NCBI RefSeq assembly: GCF_004295795.1
Contig: NZ_SEBR01000021.1
Span: forward strand, 42,131 to 106,130
Direction: 5' to 3'
DNA length: 64,000 nt
From: Flavobacterium sp.
GTDB lineage: Bacteria; Bacteroidota; Bacteroidia; Flavobacteriales; Flavobacteriaceae
Numbering within the stretch: position 1 is the stretch's first letter; the number at the start of each line of letters is the position of its first letter. The position numbers and the translations under genes were made by a program. Shown here one piece after another: positions 8,023-18,783 of this stretch. The notes beneath the pieces are model-generated. The model made no database searches and had not been told where the DNA came from. It worked only from the letters and a program-made list of their open reading frames with translations.

Positions 8023-9381
8023 TCAGATCAACGTCTTGATCTCGTCGAAGTTCAGTCCGCCGTAATTTCCCGAACTCATCAGCAATAAAGCGATTCCTTC
8101 AGTGTCGAATTTGAGGTGGAAAAGATATTCCCGGAACGCTTCGGGATTCGTGTAAATCACCAAATCGTCTCTTTTGAAAGCTTGCGCGATCTGTTCCGAC
8201 GTGATTTCCTCAAGGCGTTTGATCTTCACGGCTTCGGGCGAATAGAACACCACGGCGACATCGGCTGCATCGAGCGCGCCTTCGTATTGCGACAGAAATT
8301 CGGGATTCAGCGAACTGTAAGTGTGCAATTCCAGGCAGGCCACGAGTTTGCGGTTTGGATATTGTTCCTTGACGGCTCTCGTAGTCGCGGCGACCTTGCT
8401 TGGCGAATGCGCGAAATCTTTGTATGCGACATTTTTTTGGTTCTCGGCAATTTTTTCGAGTCGTTTGGACGCGCCTTTGAATGTGGAAATCGCTTCGTAA
8501 AAATCGGCTTCGTCCACGCCCATTGCCTGGCAGATCCATTTGGCGCCCGCGAGATTGTTCAGGTTGTGCTTTCCGAAAACCTCGATCGGCATTTGGCCTT
8601 CGGGCGTTTGCAATAGCGTTTTTCCGTTTTCTACCGAATAATCGGGTGTGACGTATGGCACTTTCCTAATCGGGTTCGTCGCGGCTTCGGACACTTTTTT
8701 GACTTCTTCGTCTTCGGCGTTGTAAACCAGCATACCGCCGTTTGTGATCTTTTGGATAAAAATCTCGAATTGTTCTACATAGTTTTCGAACGTAGGAAAA
8801 ACATTGATGTGATCCCACGCGATTCCTGAAATCAACGCGATATTCGGATGGTACAAATGGAACTTCGGACGCAGATCTTCGGGCGAGGAAAGATATTCGT
8901 CACCTTCCAAAACGATGAAATCATTGTCGTCGGTCAAATGCACCATCGTGTCGAAACCTTCTAGTTGCGCGCCAACCATGTAATCGACGGCTATATTCTG
9001 GTAATTCATCACGTGCAGGATCATCGAGGTAATCGTCGTCTTTCCGTGAGAACCGCCAATGACTACACGGGTTTTGTGCTTCGATTGCTCGTAAAGGAAT
9101 TCCGGATACGAATAGATCTTGAGTTCCAATTCCTGTGCTTTGGCAAGCTCCGGATTGTCTTTTTTGGCGTGCATTCCCAAAATAACGGCATCGATATCCG
9201 ACGTTATTTTCTCGGGAAACCAACCCATTTCGGTCGGCAAAAGTCCTTTGTTCTCCAACCTCGTGCGCGACGGTTCGAAAATGGCGTCGTCGCTTCCGGT
9301 TACTTGATAGCCTTTGGAATGCAAGGCAAGGGCGAGGTTGTGCATGGCGCTTCCGCCTATGGCGATGAAATGGGTACGCAT
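8023..9381 (-). CDS. mpl: UDP-N-acetylmuramate:L-Ala-gamma-D-Glu-meso-DAP ligase (Mpl)
   Basis: 452 residues. Mpl reattaches tripeptide released from old peptidoglycan to UDP-MurNAc, in the cytoplasm, for cell-wall recycling. The N-terminal Mur domain starts THFIAIGGSAMHNLALALH; the ATP P-loop is VVIGGSHGKTTITSMIL; the central domain has VLEGDEYLSSPEDLRPKFHLY; the C-terminal domain has the Mpl-type DFAHSPSKV in place of the DYAHxP of MurC. GSAM instead of the MurC GIGGIGMS motif and the overall length favour Mpl. It probably heads the leftward unit mpl-unknown-ydeI. Confidence 0.94.
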   Translation of the reverse strand: MRTHFIAIGGSAMHNLALALHSKGYQVTGSDDAIFEPSRTRLENKGLLPTEMGWFPEKITSDIDAVILGMHAKKDNPELAKAQELELKIYSYPEFLYEQSKHKTRVVIGGSHGKTTITSMILHVMNYQNIAVDYMVGAQLEGFDTMVHLTDDNDFIVLEGDEYLSSPEDLRPKFHLYHPNIALISGIAWDHINVFPTFENYVEQFEIFIQKITNGGMLVYNAEDEEVKKVSEAATNPIRKVPYVTPDYSVENGKTLLQTPEGQMPIEVFGKHNLNNLAGAKWICQAMGVDEADFYEAISTFKGASKRLEKIAENQKNVAYKDFAHSPSKVAATTRAVKEQYPNRKLVACLELHTYSSLNPEFLSQYEGALDAADVAVVFYSPEAVKIKRLEEITSEQIAQAFKRDDLVIYTNPEAFREYLFHLKFDTEGIALLLMSSGNYGGLNFDEIKTLI

Positions 9382-9444
9382 TTTTTTAATTAATAATTAA
9401 TAATTGATAATGAATAGTTAGTATGGACAGAGTTGACCTTGGTT

Positions 9445-10089
9445 TTAATCCGACATTTTCTTCCGGACTGACTTTAGTTTCTTTAAGGTCGTCTCGGAAT
9501 TTCCGATGGCGTGCGCTTTGAGATAATATTTTTCGGCTGCTTCCAATCGGTTGAAATATTCGGCGATCCGACCTTTTGCAAGATAGTGATCGACGGGCGA
9601 AAGTCTGGCCAAATCGTCGGCATATTTGTTGGCCTTGGACTCGCTTCCGCCTAAAATTCCTGGCAATTGCAGGTAGAATTCCACGAGCGCCCATCTTGCC
9701 TCGACGTGTTTCGGATCGAGCGCGATGGTTTTTTCGAAAGCTTGTTCGATATCGTCTAGCAAACCCAAAGCTTTCCATTTGCTTTCGGACGCTTGCATGG
9801 CCAACGCACCTCCGTATTTGTAATTCGCTTGCGCGGACTTGGGACGCAGTTTAATGAGTTTCCGATAATAAACCGACGCTTCTTCCCAATTTTTCGAATA
9901 ACTGCATACATCGCCCAAACGTTCAACGGTTTCAGCGTCGTTCGCGTCTGACCGATAAAGTGTCAGGTAGTATTTTTTGGCTTCAGGATACAGTTTTTGG
10001 GCGAACGATTCGCGTGCCTTTTCGAGATCAGATTGTGCCAATGCCAAAATCGGAAGCAGAAAAAACGCGAAAAGAAACCATTTGCCCAT
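9445..10089 (-). CDS. Exported TPR-repeat protein
   Basis: 214 residues from ATG 10089, beginning with a signal peptide (MGKWFLFAFFLLPILALAQ). The mature part is built of tetratricopeptide repeats: about four units can be seen from SDLEKARESFAQKLYPEAKKYY through VERLGDVCSYSKNWEEASVYY, the IALDPKHVEARWALVEFY unit and FNRLEAAEKYYLKAHAIG. Such proteins are periplasmic scaffolds; the partner is unknown. An upstream in-frame start at 10200 would place the signal peptide inside the protein and is rejected. The 63-bp AT-rich gap to mpl includes TTAATTAATAATTAATAATT-like sequence. Confidence 0.85.
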   Translation of the reverse strand: MGKWFLFAFFLLPILALAQSDLEKARESFAQKLYPEAKKYYLTLYRSDANDAETVERLGDVCSYSKNWEEASVYYRKLIKLRPKSAQANYKYGGALAMQASESKWKALGLLDDIEQAFEKTIALDPKHVEARWALVEFYLQLPGILGGSESKANKYADDLARLSPVDHYLAKGRIAEYFNRLEAAEKYYLKAHAIGNSETTLKKLKSVRKKMSD

Positions 10090-10107
10090 AGGTCGAAGAT
10101 TCGTTCC

Positions 10108-10140
10108 CAAAAATAGAAAAATCCCTAAAAATGGGGATTT
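10108..10140 (-). promoter_or_regulatory. Promoter of the TPR gene with an adjacent inverted repeat
   Basis: On the minus strand TATTTTTG (10115-10108) matches the -7 consensus and lies 18 bases before the ATG. Immediately upstream is an inverted repeat AAATCCC-N8-GGGATTT (10119-10140), where a regulator could bind. The rest of the 10090-10450 gap shows only the promoter of the next gene. Confidence 0.45.
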
Positions 10141-10397
10141 CCAATGCCGTTTTTGTGTTTTAAATTCGAACCGTGATTTTTCACAGCTCCAAAGACTCAC
10201 ACATTGTAATGGTGTACGGGATTTCCAGTCGGTAAAAGGATTGGTAATGCCGATGAATTACACGTCTTAAAATACGCAATTACAGCCGCTTACGGACGTT
10301 TTGCAGTTTTTTCGCACAACCTACTTCGCAGTTTGAACACTTCATCGGCTTTTGATGCCAATCGTCCAAAAAAAACGATTTCGCTGTTTTGTCGGGA

Positions 10398-10405
10398 TAA
10401 CTTTG
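10398..10405 (+). promoter_or_regulatory. -7 box of the giant adhesin gene
   Basis: TAACTTTG matches TAnnTTTG. The ATG follows 46 bases downstream after an A-rich leader, so this gene has a normal-length leader, unlike rlmB or rarA. Confidence 0.5.
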
Positions 10406-10450
10406 CGCGTTAATCAATCAAAAAGACAACAACAATAAATCAACAAACAA

Positions 10451-13400
10451 ATGAAACAAAATTACTTCAATCCGGATGATATCGCCCGACCCAAAAAGCG
10501 AGGAATGATCCACAAAATCAGCTTCCTGATGCTTTTGCTGCTGATTGCTTTTGGCGCCAAGGCACAAACCTCCGTAATCTTTACCGCAAGTGGAAACTGG
10601 ACTGTTCCCGCTGGCGTAACCACCGTTACGGTAGAGGTTTGGGGAGCCGGTGGAGCCGGTGGTGGAGCAACCTCGAATAATAATCGAGGAGGCGGTGGCG
10701 GCGGTGGCGGTTATGTCATTGCCACAAACGTACCAGTCGTTGTTGCGACAATTCCCTATACTGTTGGCGCAGGAGCAGTTGGAAACACAGGAAACGGCGG
10801 AAACGGCGGATCGTCAACAATATTTGGAATCACGGCCAACGGCGGGAACGGCGGAACGGCAAACAACGGAGCAGCAGGAAATGGCGGTTCAGGATCAGGA
10901 GGAACGGTCAATAACGGTTCCAATGGAATCGCTGGAAATGCCGGAGCCAACCAGGGACAAGGCGGATCAAATAACGGCCCGTTAGGAGGTGCCGGAGGTG
11001 CGGCTTTGGCTGTCGCAGATGACGGAAATAACGGAGCAGTAATTGGTGGCGGTGGCGGTGGCGGCCGAAAAGGCGGTACATTTACCGCTTCGCGAGACGG
11101 CGGAAACGGAGCGAGAGGACAAATCCGGATCACATACACCATTCCCACTATCACATCGTTCACACCAGCAAACGGCTGTATAAATCCGGGAACTTCCGTA
11201 ACAATCAACGGGACGAATTTTACGGGCACGACAAGTGTTCTTTTCAACGGAACGAACGCCTCATTTACGATTATTAGCCCAACACAAATTGTCGCTACCG
11301 TTCCGGCTAGTGCAACTTCCGGGTCGATTCGCATCACGATTCCATCTGGATTTGCCAATAGTGCGGCAAGCTTCACGGTCAATGCACAACCAACTGTTCT
11401 CTCAATCTTGGGTTCAACGCCGATTTGTCCGGGAGCGACAGTACAACTTTCGAACGCGACACCTGGCGGAACCTGGATAAGTCTAGCGCCGACACTCGCA
11501 ACAGTAAACGCAACCGGACTTGTCACCGGAATCGCGAACGGAACGGCAAGCATCCGCTACAGCGTAACCAATGGAAACGGCTGTACGACGAACGCAACAA
11601 CAACGGTTTTGGTAAATCCACGACCGACGGTTTCTTCGACAGGTTCGGTGTGCGTCGGTTCGACCACAACGCTTTCACCAACATCCGGCGGAACGTGGGT
11701 TTCGAATAACCCGACAATCGCATCGATCACAAACGCGGGCGTAGTCACGGGATTGGCTTCCGGAACGGCAACTTTTACGTTCACGAACGGCTCCGGTTGC
11801 GCAAATACTACAGGAAACATCACGGTCAACCAATTGCCGCAAATCAACGCAAACCCGAATCCCGTTTCGGCCTGTTCGGGAAGTTCGGCCAGTTTTACCG
11901 TTGGCGCGATTGGCGCGGGACTTACCTACCAATGGTTCAACGGCGCGACGGCTTTGTCTGACGGCGGAAATATTTCGGGAGCGAATTCGCAGACTTTGAC
12001 GATAAATCCAGTCAATGCGATCGACGCTTCCGCGGATTATCACGTGGTTGTGAGCGGCACTTGCGCTCCGCCGGCAATTTCTACGAATGCCAGTCTTTCG
12101 GTCACGCAACAAATCGCGATTTCCAGTCAACCGGTCGTTACCCAAACGCATTGCGAAGGACAGACGGCTACTTTTTCGGTACTCGCAAACGGAGCGATTT
12201 TGGGCTATCAATGGTATAACGGAACGACTGCTTTGACCAATACCGGGAATGTATCGGGAGCGAACACAGCCACTTTAACGCTGAATCCGCTTTCTTCTTC
12301 GGATGCATCGGCGAACTATCACGTCGAAGTCATCGGAACATCGCCTTGCGCAAATCTCAATTCCGGCATGGCGGCTTTGGTCGTGAATTCTTTGCCTGCG
12401 ATCGTTGGCGAACCTATTACGACAAATTCGGTCTGCGCCGGAAGTCCTGTCTCGTTCACGGTTTCGGCAACTGGCGGAAATCTCACTTACCAGTGGTTCA
12501 ACGGAGCGACTTCGCTGTCGAACGGCGGGCACATTTCGGGAGCGAATTCGGCTACACTGACTTTGAATCCGGCGAATTTGGCTGACGCTTCCGCGGATTA
12601 TCACGTCGTTGTGACAAACGGCTGCGGATTCATGACTTCACTCGCATCGGCTTTGACCGTAAATCCTACGCCATTCATAGAAAATCAGGTGACTTCGACC
12701 TGCGGCAATGTCGCTTTCGATTTCACTCCGGCAAACGGATTCCCAACGGCCGCGACGATAATTCCATCAGGAACGACTTACACCTGGACAAATCCTGTGG
12801 TCACGGGCGGAATTACGGGCGCAAGTGCGCAAGCTGTCGGCCAGGCCTCGATTTCACAGACACTTCTGAATCCTACGATCGCACCGCAAACGGCGACTTA
12901 CACGATCACGCCGATTGTAGGAACATGTCCTGGAATTCCTTTCACTCTTGTCGTAACGGTGAATCCTGCGGCGATTATCGGAAATCCTCCAAACCAGATC
13001 GCCTGTAGCGGAAATACGTTCAACTTCACGCCTGCGAACGGCGGCGGAAATGTGGTTCCGATCGGGACGACTTATTCGTGGAGTTTGCCCGTGATTTCTC
13101 CTGCCGGAAGTGTCAGTGGCGCGACTTCGGGTGCGAACCAATCGGCGTTGAGCCAAACGTTGACCAATACTTCTTCGGTGAACGGACAAGCGGTTTACAC
13201 CGTCACGGCTGCATCCGGAACTTGCGACGAAAGCACTTTTACGGTCGTTTTCACGGTTCGTCCTACGCCTACCGTAACCGGAAATCCTGCAACCCAAAGC
13301 ATTTGCTCGGGCGCGGCGATCGCTGCTATCGCGGTCTCGAATCCGAATGCGGTTCCCGGCACTATCACTTACAGTTGGAATCGCAACCAGGTTGGAATCG

Positions 13401-16400
13401 TTGGCGGAACGATCCCTGCAAGCGGTTTTGGCCCGAACATCTCGGGAACGCTCATCAATACGACCGCGAATCCTGTTGTCGTGACTTTCAATCTTGTCGC
13501 GACCTCGCAATTCGGATGTCCTTCTGCAGTTGAAACTGTTTCGGTTACCGTAAATCCTGCTCTTGGCTCGACGGCAACTCCCACGGCGCAAATTATCTGT
13601 TCTGAAGACAACATCGCTCCTATCGCTTTCACCTCAACTGGAAGTGTGGCCGGAGCGACTTTTAACTGGACGCGCAGCAACACTGTCAATGTCACGGGAA
13701 TTCCGGCTTCGGGCAGCGGCGACATTTCGGGGCAATTCATCAACACGACAAGTGCTTCCCAAACCGTGGTTTTCACGATCACGCCAACTGCAAACACTTG
13801 CAACGGAGCGAATTTTACCGTGAGCGTAACAGTGAGACCAAAACCTACGATCGGGTTTTCCGCCACGCCAACTTCGATCTGCTCTGGCGGAAATATCTCA
13901 CCCGCGGTCACGATCCTGAGCCCGAATGCGATTTCAGGACGCACTTTCTCGTGGACGCGCGACAACAATTTGAACGTAAGCGGCCCGGATTCGGGAAGTA
14001 CCAATTCGATTGCGGGAACTTTCGTCAACAATACGAACGTGGCGCAAGTCGTGACTTTCACGGCAACGGTCACTGCCGGGATTTGCGCGACTTCTTCGAG
14101 TTTTCAGGTGACGATCGAGCCGCGACCTGTTATAACAGTAACTTCAGTTCCGGCGGCGGCCTTCTGTAATTTGGCGACCTTGCCTGCTATCAGTCTTTCG
14201 TCGACCAACATTCCTTTGTCTTCTTTGACTTGGATCAGAAACAACACTACCAACGTCACCGGAATTCCGGCGTCGGGAAGCGGGAATATTCCAACGGGAA
14301 CACTTACCAATACCACCACTACGACACAAATCGTGACCTTTACCGTAACTGCCGCCGGCGCGAACGGCTGTGCGGCGACCACGACCTTTACGGTTACTGT
14401 TTATGCTACGCTTGTGGCTCCCGTGATCGCTACTGACCAAACGGTCTGTATTTTGTCTGATCCTTCGCCTTTGTTTATGTCGACTTTGCCAAGAGGCGGT
14501 TCTGGCACAAACACTTACCAATGGCAGCGCGCCACGACTCCTGCCGGACCTTGGACGAACGTTGGAACGGCTTCGACCTATCAACCTGCAGGCATTCCGT
14601 TGTTCGGCTCACAGAATTATTATTACCGACTGATCGTAAACAACAGCTGTGGTTCGGTTACGAGTAATATCGTCTTTATCCAGGTCATCAGCAGCGTCGG
14701 GTTTACCTTCGATGGCGTGACGAATCCGGCGATTCAATGTCCCGGCGGAAGTTTCAGCACGAGCATTTCGTCTGAGCATGCGACTTCTTCGGCTGTTCGC
14801 TTTCAATGGACTGCAGATCCGAACTTTATCACGCCAGCACAAAATGCGCCCGGTGCTTTGGCGGGAACGACATCTGGAATACAGATTCAGTGGGTGATTT
14901 TTATCCCGATTCCATACAGACGTTCATCGGCCACTTTACCGTTTACCGTCCAAAACAACACCAATGCGACTGTCACGACACAAATCGCAATACTCCCTAG
15001 TGTTTACGATTACGTTTCGGCATCGGCTGTGGGCGATTTCCAATGTAGCATAACGCCTCAATATGTCGACGTAACCATCCGACCAACGGCAAAAGCCACG
15101 ATCGCGAGTCCGGCCAACAATACGACAGTTTGCTCGGGAAGCATCACCAACATCGCGGTGAATGGACTAATTACCGATGCCGGAACGATTTATACTGTGA
15201 CCCGATCGGCACTTGCAACTGGCGTTACGGCTACCGCCGGAACAACATCGGCAACGATTCCTGCGGGAACCTCGTACAATTTTCCTGTGACGCTTGTGAA
15301 TACTACAACATCCGTACAATCTGTTACTTATACTTTTACGCCGAGAGGCGCTTACACGCCGACGAATCCGAATTGCGGCGGAACTCCGGTTTCTGTTACG
15401 ATTCTGATTGCGCCTCGCGTTCAACCGGGCTCGATTGTCGCTTCCCAGAACATCTGCTTCGGACAAGATCCTGTAACGATCAATTCGACGGCGGCGGGAA
15501 CGGGAACGGACATCACTTATCAATGGTATAGCAGCACGGTTTCGGCCGCCGGACCATTTATGCCGATTGCAGGCGCGAACGGTTTGACTTACACGCCAGA
15601 AGCCGGAAGCGTCACCGAGACGACTTGGTTTGTGCGCGAAACGATTTCCACGGTTAACGGAGTAACTTGCAGTTCCGCTCAGACCGCGCCTCACGTGATC
15701 AACGTCTATTCGATTGATCCGGGTGTCGTAACTGGCGAACAAACGATTTGCAGCGGTGCAATCCCGACTCCTTTCACGGTTGTAACACCGGCTTCGGGCA
15801 CGGCTCCAATTGGCTATCGCTGGTATTTCAATACGGTTGGCTGCTCCAGCGCGACTTGGACTGCAACTCCTGTTGCTACGGGTTCTGGTGCGACTTATTC
15901 TCCGGGCGCTTTGACGCAGACGACTTACTTCAAACGCGTTACGACTCCTGGCGGAAACATCGCCGCTTGTGCCGATGAAAGCATTTGCATCGTTGTTTAT
16001 GTGAACAGCATCACGGCAGGTTCGGTTGGCAGCAATCACAGTATTTGTTCGGGTGGCGATCCTGACGCTTTCGCGGAATTGACACCGGCCACGGGATCGG
16101 GAACAATTACCTACCAATGGCAAAGCAACACTATAAGTTGCGCCGCGGGAAGTCCTTGGGTTGACATTTCCGGAGCGGTGCTTTCGACTTATGAAGCTTT
16201 CTCGATTTCGGGAACGACTTATTACCGACGACTCGCTTACTCGACATTGAACGGAGTGACCTGCGGACCGGCGATCAGCACTTGCGTCACGGTCACGCTC
16301 AATCCTACGACGGCCGGAATCATCGGGCCAAACCGCATTGTCTGTTCGGGTGCGAATCCAGCCCCGATCGGATTTACGACACTTCCGGCGGGTAGCGCAC

Positions 16401-18589
16401 TTACTTACCAATGGCAAAGCAGCACGGACATACTTGGGCCGTTCACGGATATTTCGGGAGCAGGAACAACAGGTTCTTCATACGATCCTCCGGTACTTGC
16501 ACAAACTACCTATTATCAGGTTGTGGTGACCGGAACTTCTGGCGGATCGACTTGTCCGGTGGTTTCCAACACGGTTTCCGTTACTGTTCAAGAAGTCACA
16601 CCTGCCGTGATTGCGGGCGACCAAAGCCTTTGCGTTGGGGAAATTCCCGGAGCTTTGACGGTTTCGACGCCTTCGACAGGTCCGGGCACGGTGACTTATC
16701 AATGGCAAAGCAGCACGACCGGAGTTGCGCCTTGGACGAATGTCGGAACGGGAACTTCGTATCAGCCAACGGCCATTACACAAACGTTGTATTATCACGT
16801 GATTTCTTCCTCGACGGCATCTTCAGTGACTTGTACAGGCACGAGTAACACGATTGTCGTTTCGAGCAACGGGAAAACCTGGAACGGATCGGCTGGGACT
16901 AACTGGAACAATCCGAACAACTGGAGTCCGAATGGCGTTCCTACGGCTTCGAATTGCGTCGTGATTCCGAACGTGGCGAACGATCCAGTGATTTCGGGAA
17001 CGAATTATGTCGCACTCGCGCTGAATCTGACGATACTCAACGGCGGAAACCTCTCGGTCAACGCAAGCAATACAATCGAAGTCACGAATTTCGTCCACGT
17101 CAATACTGGCGGAATTTTGTTTGTGTCCGATGACGCGAGCCTTGTGCAACTCGACAATGTGCCTAACGTCGGAATAGCCAGCATCCAAAGAATTACGCCT
17201 CCGGTGTACCGCTTCGATTACACGTATTGGAATTCGCCTGTGACTTTGGGTTCGAATTACACCCTTGGAATGCTTTCCCCGCTTACGCAAGGTGACAAAT
17301 ATTACAGCTGGAATCCTTCTGTTGCAGGCGGAAACGGCAATTGGAAACAGGAAAGTGTCGCTACGATCATGAATTCGAACCGCGGCTATATCGTGAGAGC
17401 GCCAAACGGCTATTCGAACAATCCTGCGATCACGGCACCTTATACGGCGACTTTCGTCGGAACGCCCAACAACGGCAACCTGACGATTCCGGTTTCGATT
17501 GGAAGTTTGGCTCCGGCGATCGTGAACGACAAGCTCAACCTAATCGGAAACCCATATCCTTCGGCGCTTGACGCGGATGCTTTCCTTGCGGATGCGACAA
17601 ATGCGACGTTGCTCGACGGAACGCTTTATTTCTGGACGCACCATTCAGCTCCAAGTGCGGCTTATGCGGATCCTTTCTACGGAAATTTCTCAAGCAATTA
17701 CACGGCTTCCGATTACGCGACTTACACCACCGGAACAGGCGGAACGGCGACAATACCTGCGGGTTACGGCGGCGTGGCTCCAACCGGAAAAGTAGCGACT
17801 GGACAAAGTTTCTTCATCAAGGCATTGGCCAGCGGAACTGCCGTTGTCAACAACTCGATGCGGGTCCGCGGACAAAACAATGTCTTCTTCAGATCATCGA
17901 ACGCCTTTACATCCTCGACCGTGCAACCGGAGCGACACCGCGTTTGGCTCAATCTAGCCAACGTTCAAGGCGCTTTCAGCCAGATCCTCGTGGGCTATGT
18001 CGAAGGCGCGACCAACGCGAAAGACCGCAATTTTGACGGGGAAACTTTCGCGGGCAATTCGGTTACCTTCTATTCTACGCTCGAAAATACGAGACTGACC
18101 GTTCAAGGAAAAGCATTGCCATTCCTGACGAGCGACACTGTTCCTTTGGGTTATAGCGCGACCATTGCGACGACTTTCACTATCGGGATCGACCATCTTG
18201 ACGGCTTGTTCGAAAACCAGAATGTCTATCTAGAAGACAAGTTGCTTAACGTTATACACGACCTCAAGACGACGCCTTACCAATTTGCGTCGGCGACGGG
18301 CACGTTCAACGACCGATTCGTGTTGCGATACACGACTTCCCAATTGGGAACAGGCGAGCATCAGTTGACCGAAGGTGTCGTGGCTTATGTCAGGAAAGAC
18401 AAGATTTTCGTTCAGGCCGGACAGGAAATCGACCAAGTGGAAATCTTCGACATGACGGGCAAAAAAGTGCATACTTACGAGCCAAAATCGGCCAACATGG
18501 AAGAGAACTTCCTGTTTGCGCAAGGCATTTACATCGCCAAGATCAAACTTTCCGACGGAAGACTTTTCGAGTCGAAAGTCGCCAAATAA
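10451..18589 (+). CDS. Giant T9SS-secreted adhesin-like protein with Ig/PKD-like repeats
   Basis: 2712 residues. After an unusually long N-region the signal peptide core is FLMLLLLIAFGAKAQ. Residues of about 50-225 are glycine-rich with many GGxGG runs. An IPT/TIG domain follows (about 230-310; SFTPANGCINPGTSVTING). Then come many Ig/PKD-like repeats, typically CSG...TYQW...ISGANSxTLTINP. Near 2160 a WNGSAGTNWNNPNNWSPNG block begins the final part. The last 250 residues (HRVWLNL..QGAFSQILVGY, then NDRFVLRYT, then EIDQVEIFDMTGKKV ending in SKVAK) match the type C-like sorting domain of the type IX system, so the protein is predicted to be exported and surface-anchored or released. Adhesion or gliding-related function is inferred. 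Confidence 0.9.
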   Translation: MKQNYFNPDDIARPKKRGMIHKISFLMLLLLIAFGAKAQTSVIFTASGNWTVPAGVTTVTVEVWGAGGAGGGATSNNNRGGGGGGGGYVIATNVPVVVATIPYTVGAGAVGNTGNGGNGGSSTIFGITANGGNGGTANNGAAGNGGSGSGGTVNNGSNGIAGNAGANQGQGGSNNGPLGGAGGAALAVADDGNNGAVIGGGGGGGRKGGTFTASRDGGNGARGQIRITYTIPTITSFTPANGCINPGTSVTINGTNFTGTTSVLFNGTNASFTIISPTQIVATVPASATSGSIRITIPSGFANSAASFTVNAQPTVLSILGSTPICPGATVQLSNATPGGTWISLAPTLATVNATGLVTGIANGTASIRYSVTNGNGCTTNATTTVLVNPRPTVSSTGSVCVGSTTTLSPTSGGTWVSNNPTIASITNAGVVTGLASGTATFTFTNGSGCANTTGNITVNQLPQINANPNPVSACSGSSASFTVGAIGAGLTYQWFNGATALSDGGNISGANSQTLTINPVNAIDASADYHVVVSGTCAPPAISTNASLSVTQQIAISSQPVVTQTHCEGQTATFSVLANGAILGYQWYNGTTALTNTGNVSGANTATLTLNPLSSSDASANYHVEVIGTSPCANLNSGMAALVVNSLPAIVGEPITTNSVCAGSPVSFTVSATGGNLTYQWFNGATSLSNGGHISGANSATLTLNPANLADASADYHVVVTNGCGFMTSLASALTVNPTPFIENQVTSTCGNVAFDFTPANGFPTAATIIPSGTTYTWTNPVVTGGITGASAQAVGQASISQTLLNPTIAPQTATYTITPIVGTCPGIPFTLVVTVNPAAIIGNPPNQIACSGNTFNFTPANGGGNVVPIGTTYSWSLPVISPAGSVSGATSGANQSALSQTLTNTSSVNGQAVYTVTAASGTCDESTFTVVFTVRPTPTVTGNPATQSICSGAAIAAIAVSNPNAVPGTITYSWNRNQVGIVGGTIPASGFGPNISGTLINTTANPVVVTFNLVATSQFGCPSAVETVSVTVNPALGSTATPTAQIICSEDNIAPIAFTSTGSVAGATFNWTRSNTVNVTGIPASGSGDISGQFINTTSASQTVVFTITPTANTCNGANFTVSVTVRPKPTIGFSATPTSICSGGNISPAVTILSPNAISGRTFSWTRDNNLNVSGPDSGSTNSIAGTFVNNTNVAQVVTFTATVTAGICATSSSFQVTIEPRPVITVTSVPAAAFCNLATLPAISLSSTNIPLSSLTWIRNNTTNVTGIPASGSGNIPTGTLTNTTTTTQIVTFTVTAAGANGCAATTTFTVTVYATLVAPVIATDQTVCILSDPSPLFMSTLPRGGSGTNTYQWQRATTPAGPWTNVGTASTYQPAGIPLFGSQNYYYRLIVNNSCGSVTSNIVFIQVISSVGFTFDGVTNPAIQCPGGSFSTSISSEHATSSAVRFQWTADPNFITPAQNAPGALAGTTSGIQIQWVIFIPIPYRRSSATLPFTVQNNTNATVTTQIAILPSVYDYVSASAVGDFQCSITPQYVDVTIRPTAKATIASPANNTTVCSGSITNIAVNGLITDAGTIYTVTRSALATGVTATAGTTSATIPAGTSYNFPVTLVNTTTSVQSVTYTFTPRGAYTPTNPNCGGTPVSVTILIAPRVQPGSIVASQNICFGQDPVTINSTAAGTGTDITYQWYSSTVSAAGPFMPIAGANGLTYTPEAGSVTETTWFVRETISTVNGVTCSSAQTAPHVINVYSIDPGVVTGEQTICSGAIPTPFTVVTPASGTAPIGYRWYFNTVGCSSATWTATPVATGSGATYSPGALTQTTYFKRVTTPGGNIAACADESICIVVYVNSITAGSVGSNHSICSGGDPDAFAELTPATGSGTITYQWQSNTISCAAGSPWVDISGAVLSTYEAFSISGTTYYRRLAYSTLNGVTCGPAISTCVTVTLNPTTAGIIGPNRIVCSGANPAPIGFTTLPAGSALTYQWQSSTDILGPFTDISGAGTTGSSYDPPVLAQTTYYQVVVTGTSGGSTCPVVSNTVSVTVQEVTPAVIAGDQSLCVGEIPGALTVSTPSTGPGTVTYQWQSSTTGVAPWTNVGTGTSYQPTAITQTLYYHVISSSTASSVTCTGTSNTIVVSSNGKTWNGSAGTNWNNPNNWSPNGVPTASNCVVIPNVANDPVISGTNYVALALNLTILNGGNLSVNASNTIEVTNFVHVNTGGILFVSDDASLVQLDNVPNVGIASIQRITPPVYRFDYTYWNSPVTLGSNYTLGMLSPLTQGDKYYSWNPSVAGGNGNWKQESVATIMNSNRGYIVRAPNGYSNNPAITAPYTATFVGTPNNGNLTIPVSIGSLAPAIVNDKLNLIGNPYPSALDADAFLADATNATLLDGTLYFWTHHSAPSAAYADPFYGNFSSNYTASDYATYTTGTGGTATIPAGYGGVAPTGKVATGQSFFIKALASGTAVVNNSMRVRGQNNVFFRSSNAFTSSTVQPERHRVWLNLANVQGAFSQILVGYVEGATNAKDRNFDGETFAGNSVTFYSTLENTRLTVQGKALPFLTSDTVPLGYSATIATTFTIGIDHLDGLFENQNVYLEDKLLNVIHDLKTTPYQFASATGTFNDRFVLRYTTSQLGTGEHQLTEGVVAYVRKDKIFVQAGQEIDQVEIFDMTGKKVHTYEPKSANMEENFLFAQGIYIAKIKLSDGRLFESKVAK

Positions 18590-18612
18590 CACCCCGATTT
18601 CATTTTTAGGAA

Positions 18613-18640
18613 AAGCCTCTTTAACCGGAGGCTTTTTTTA
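18613..18640 (+). terminator. Rho-independent terminator of the adhesin gene
   Basis: Stem AAGCCTC / GAGGCTT with an 8-base loop and a T7 tract, starting 24 bases after the adhesin stop. Confidence 0.85.
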
Positions 18641-18783
18641 TTGTTACAATCCAACCTTTTGTAGGAAATGTGCATCAATTGCTTTGTCGGCTTATTGTCG
18701 TTTGTGCGAAAAGCAGAAAGTGCAAATTATCGCGTTACGACAAGCTGACGAAAATCCGAATCCAATTCAAAAACGACACACCA

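Noticed and set aside
15167..16417. Long minus-strand open frame inside the adhesin gene
   Set aside because: It is an antisense shadow of a biased coding sequence; the product is Arg/Ser-rich and has no domain.
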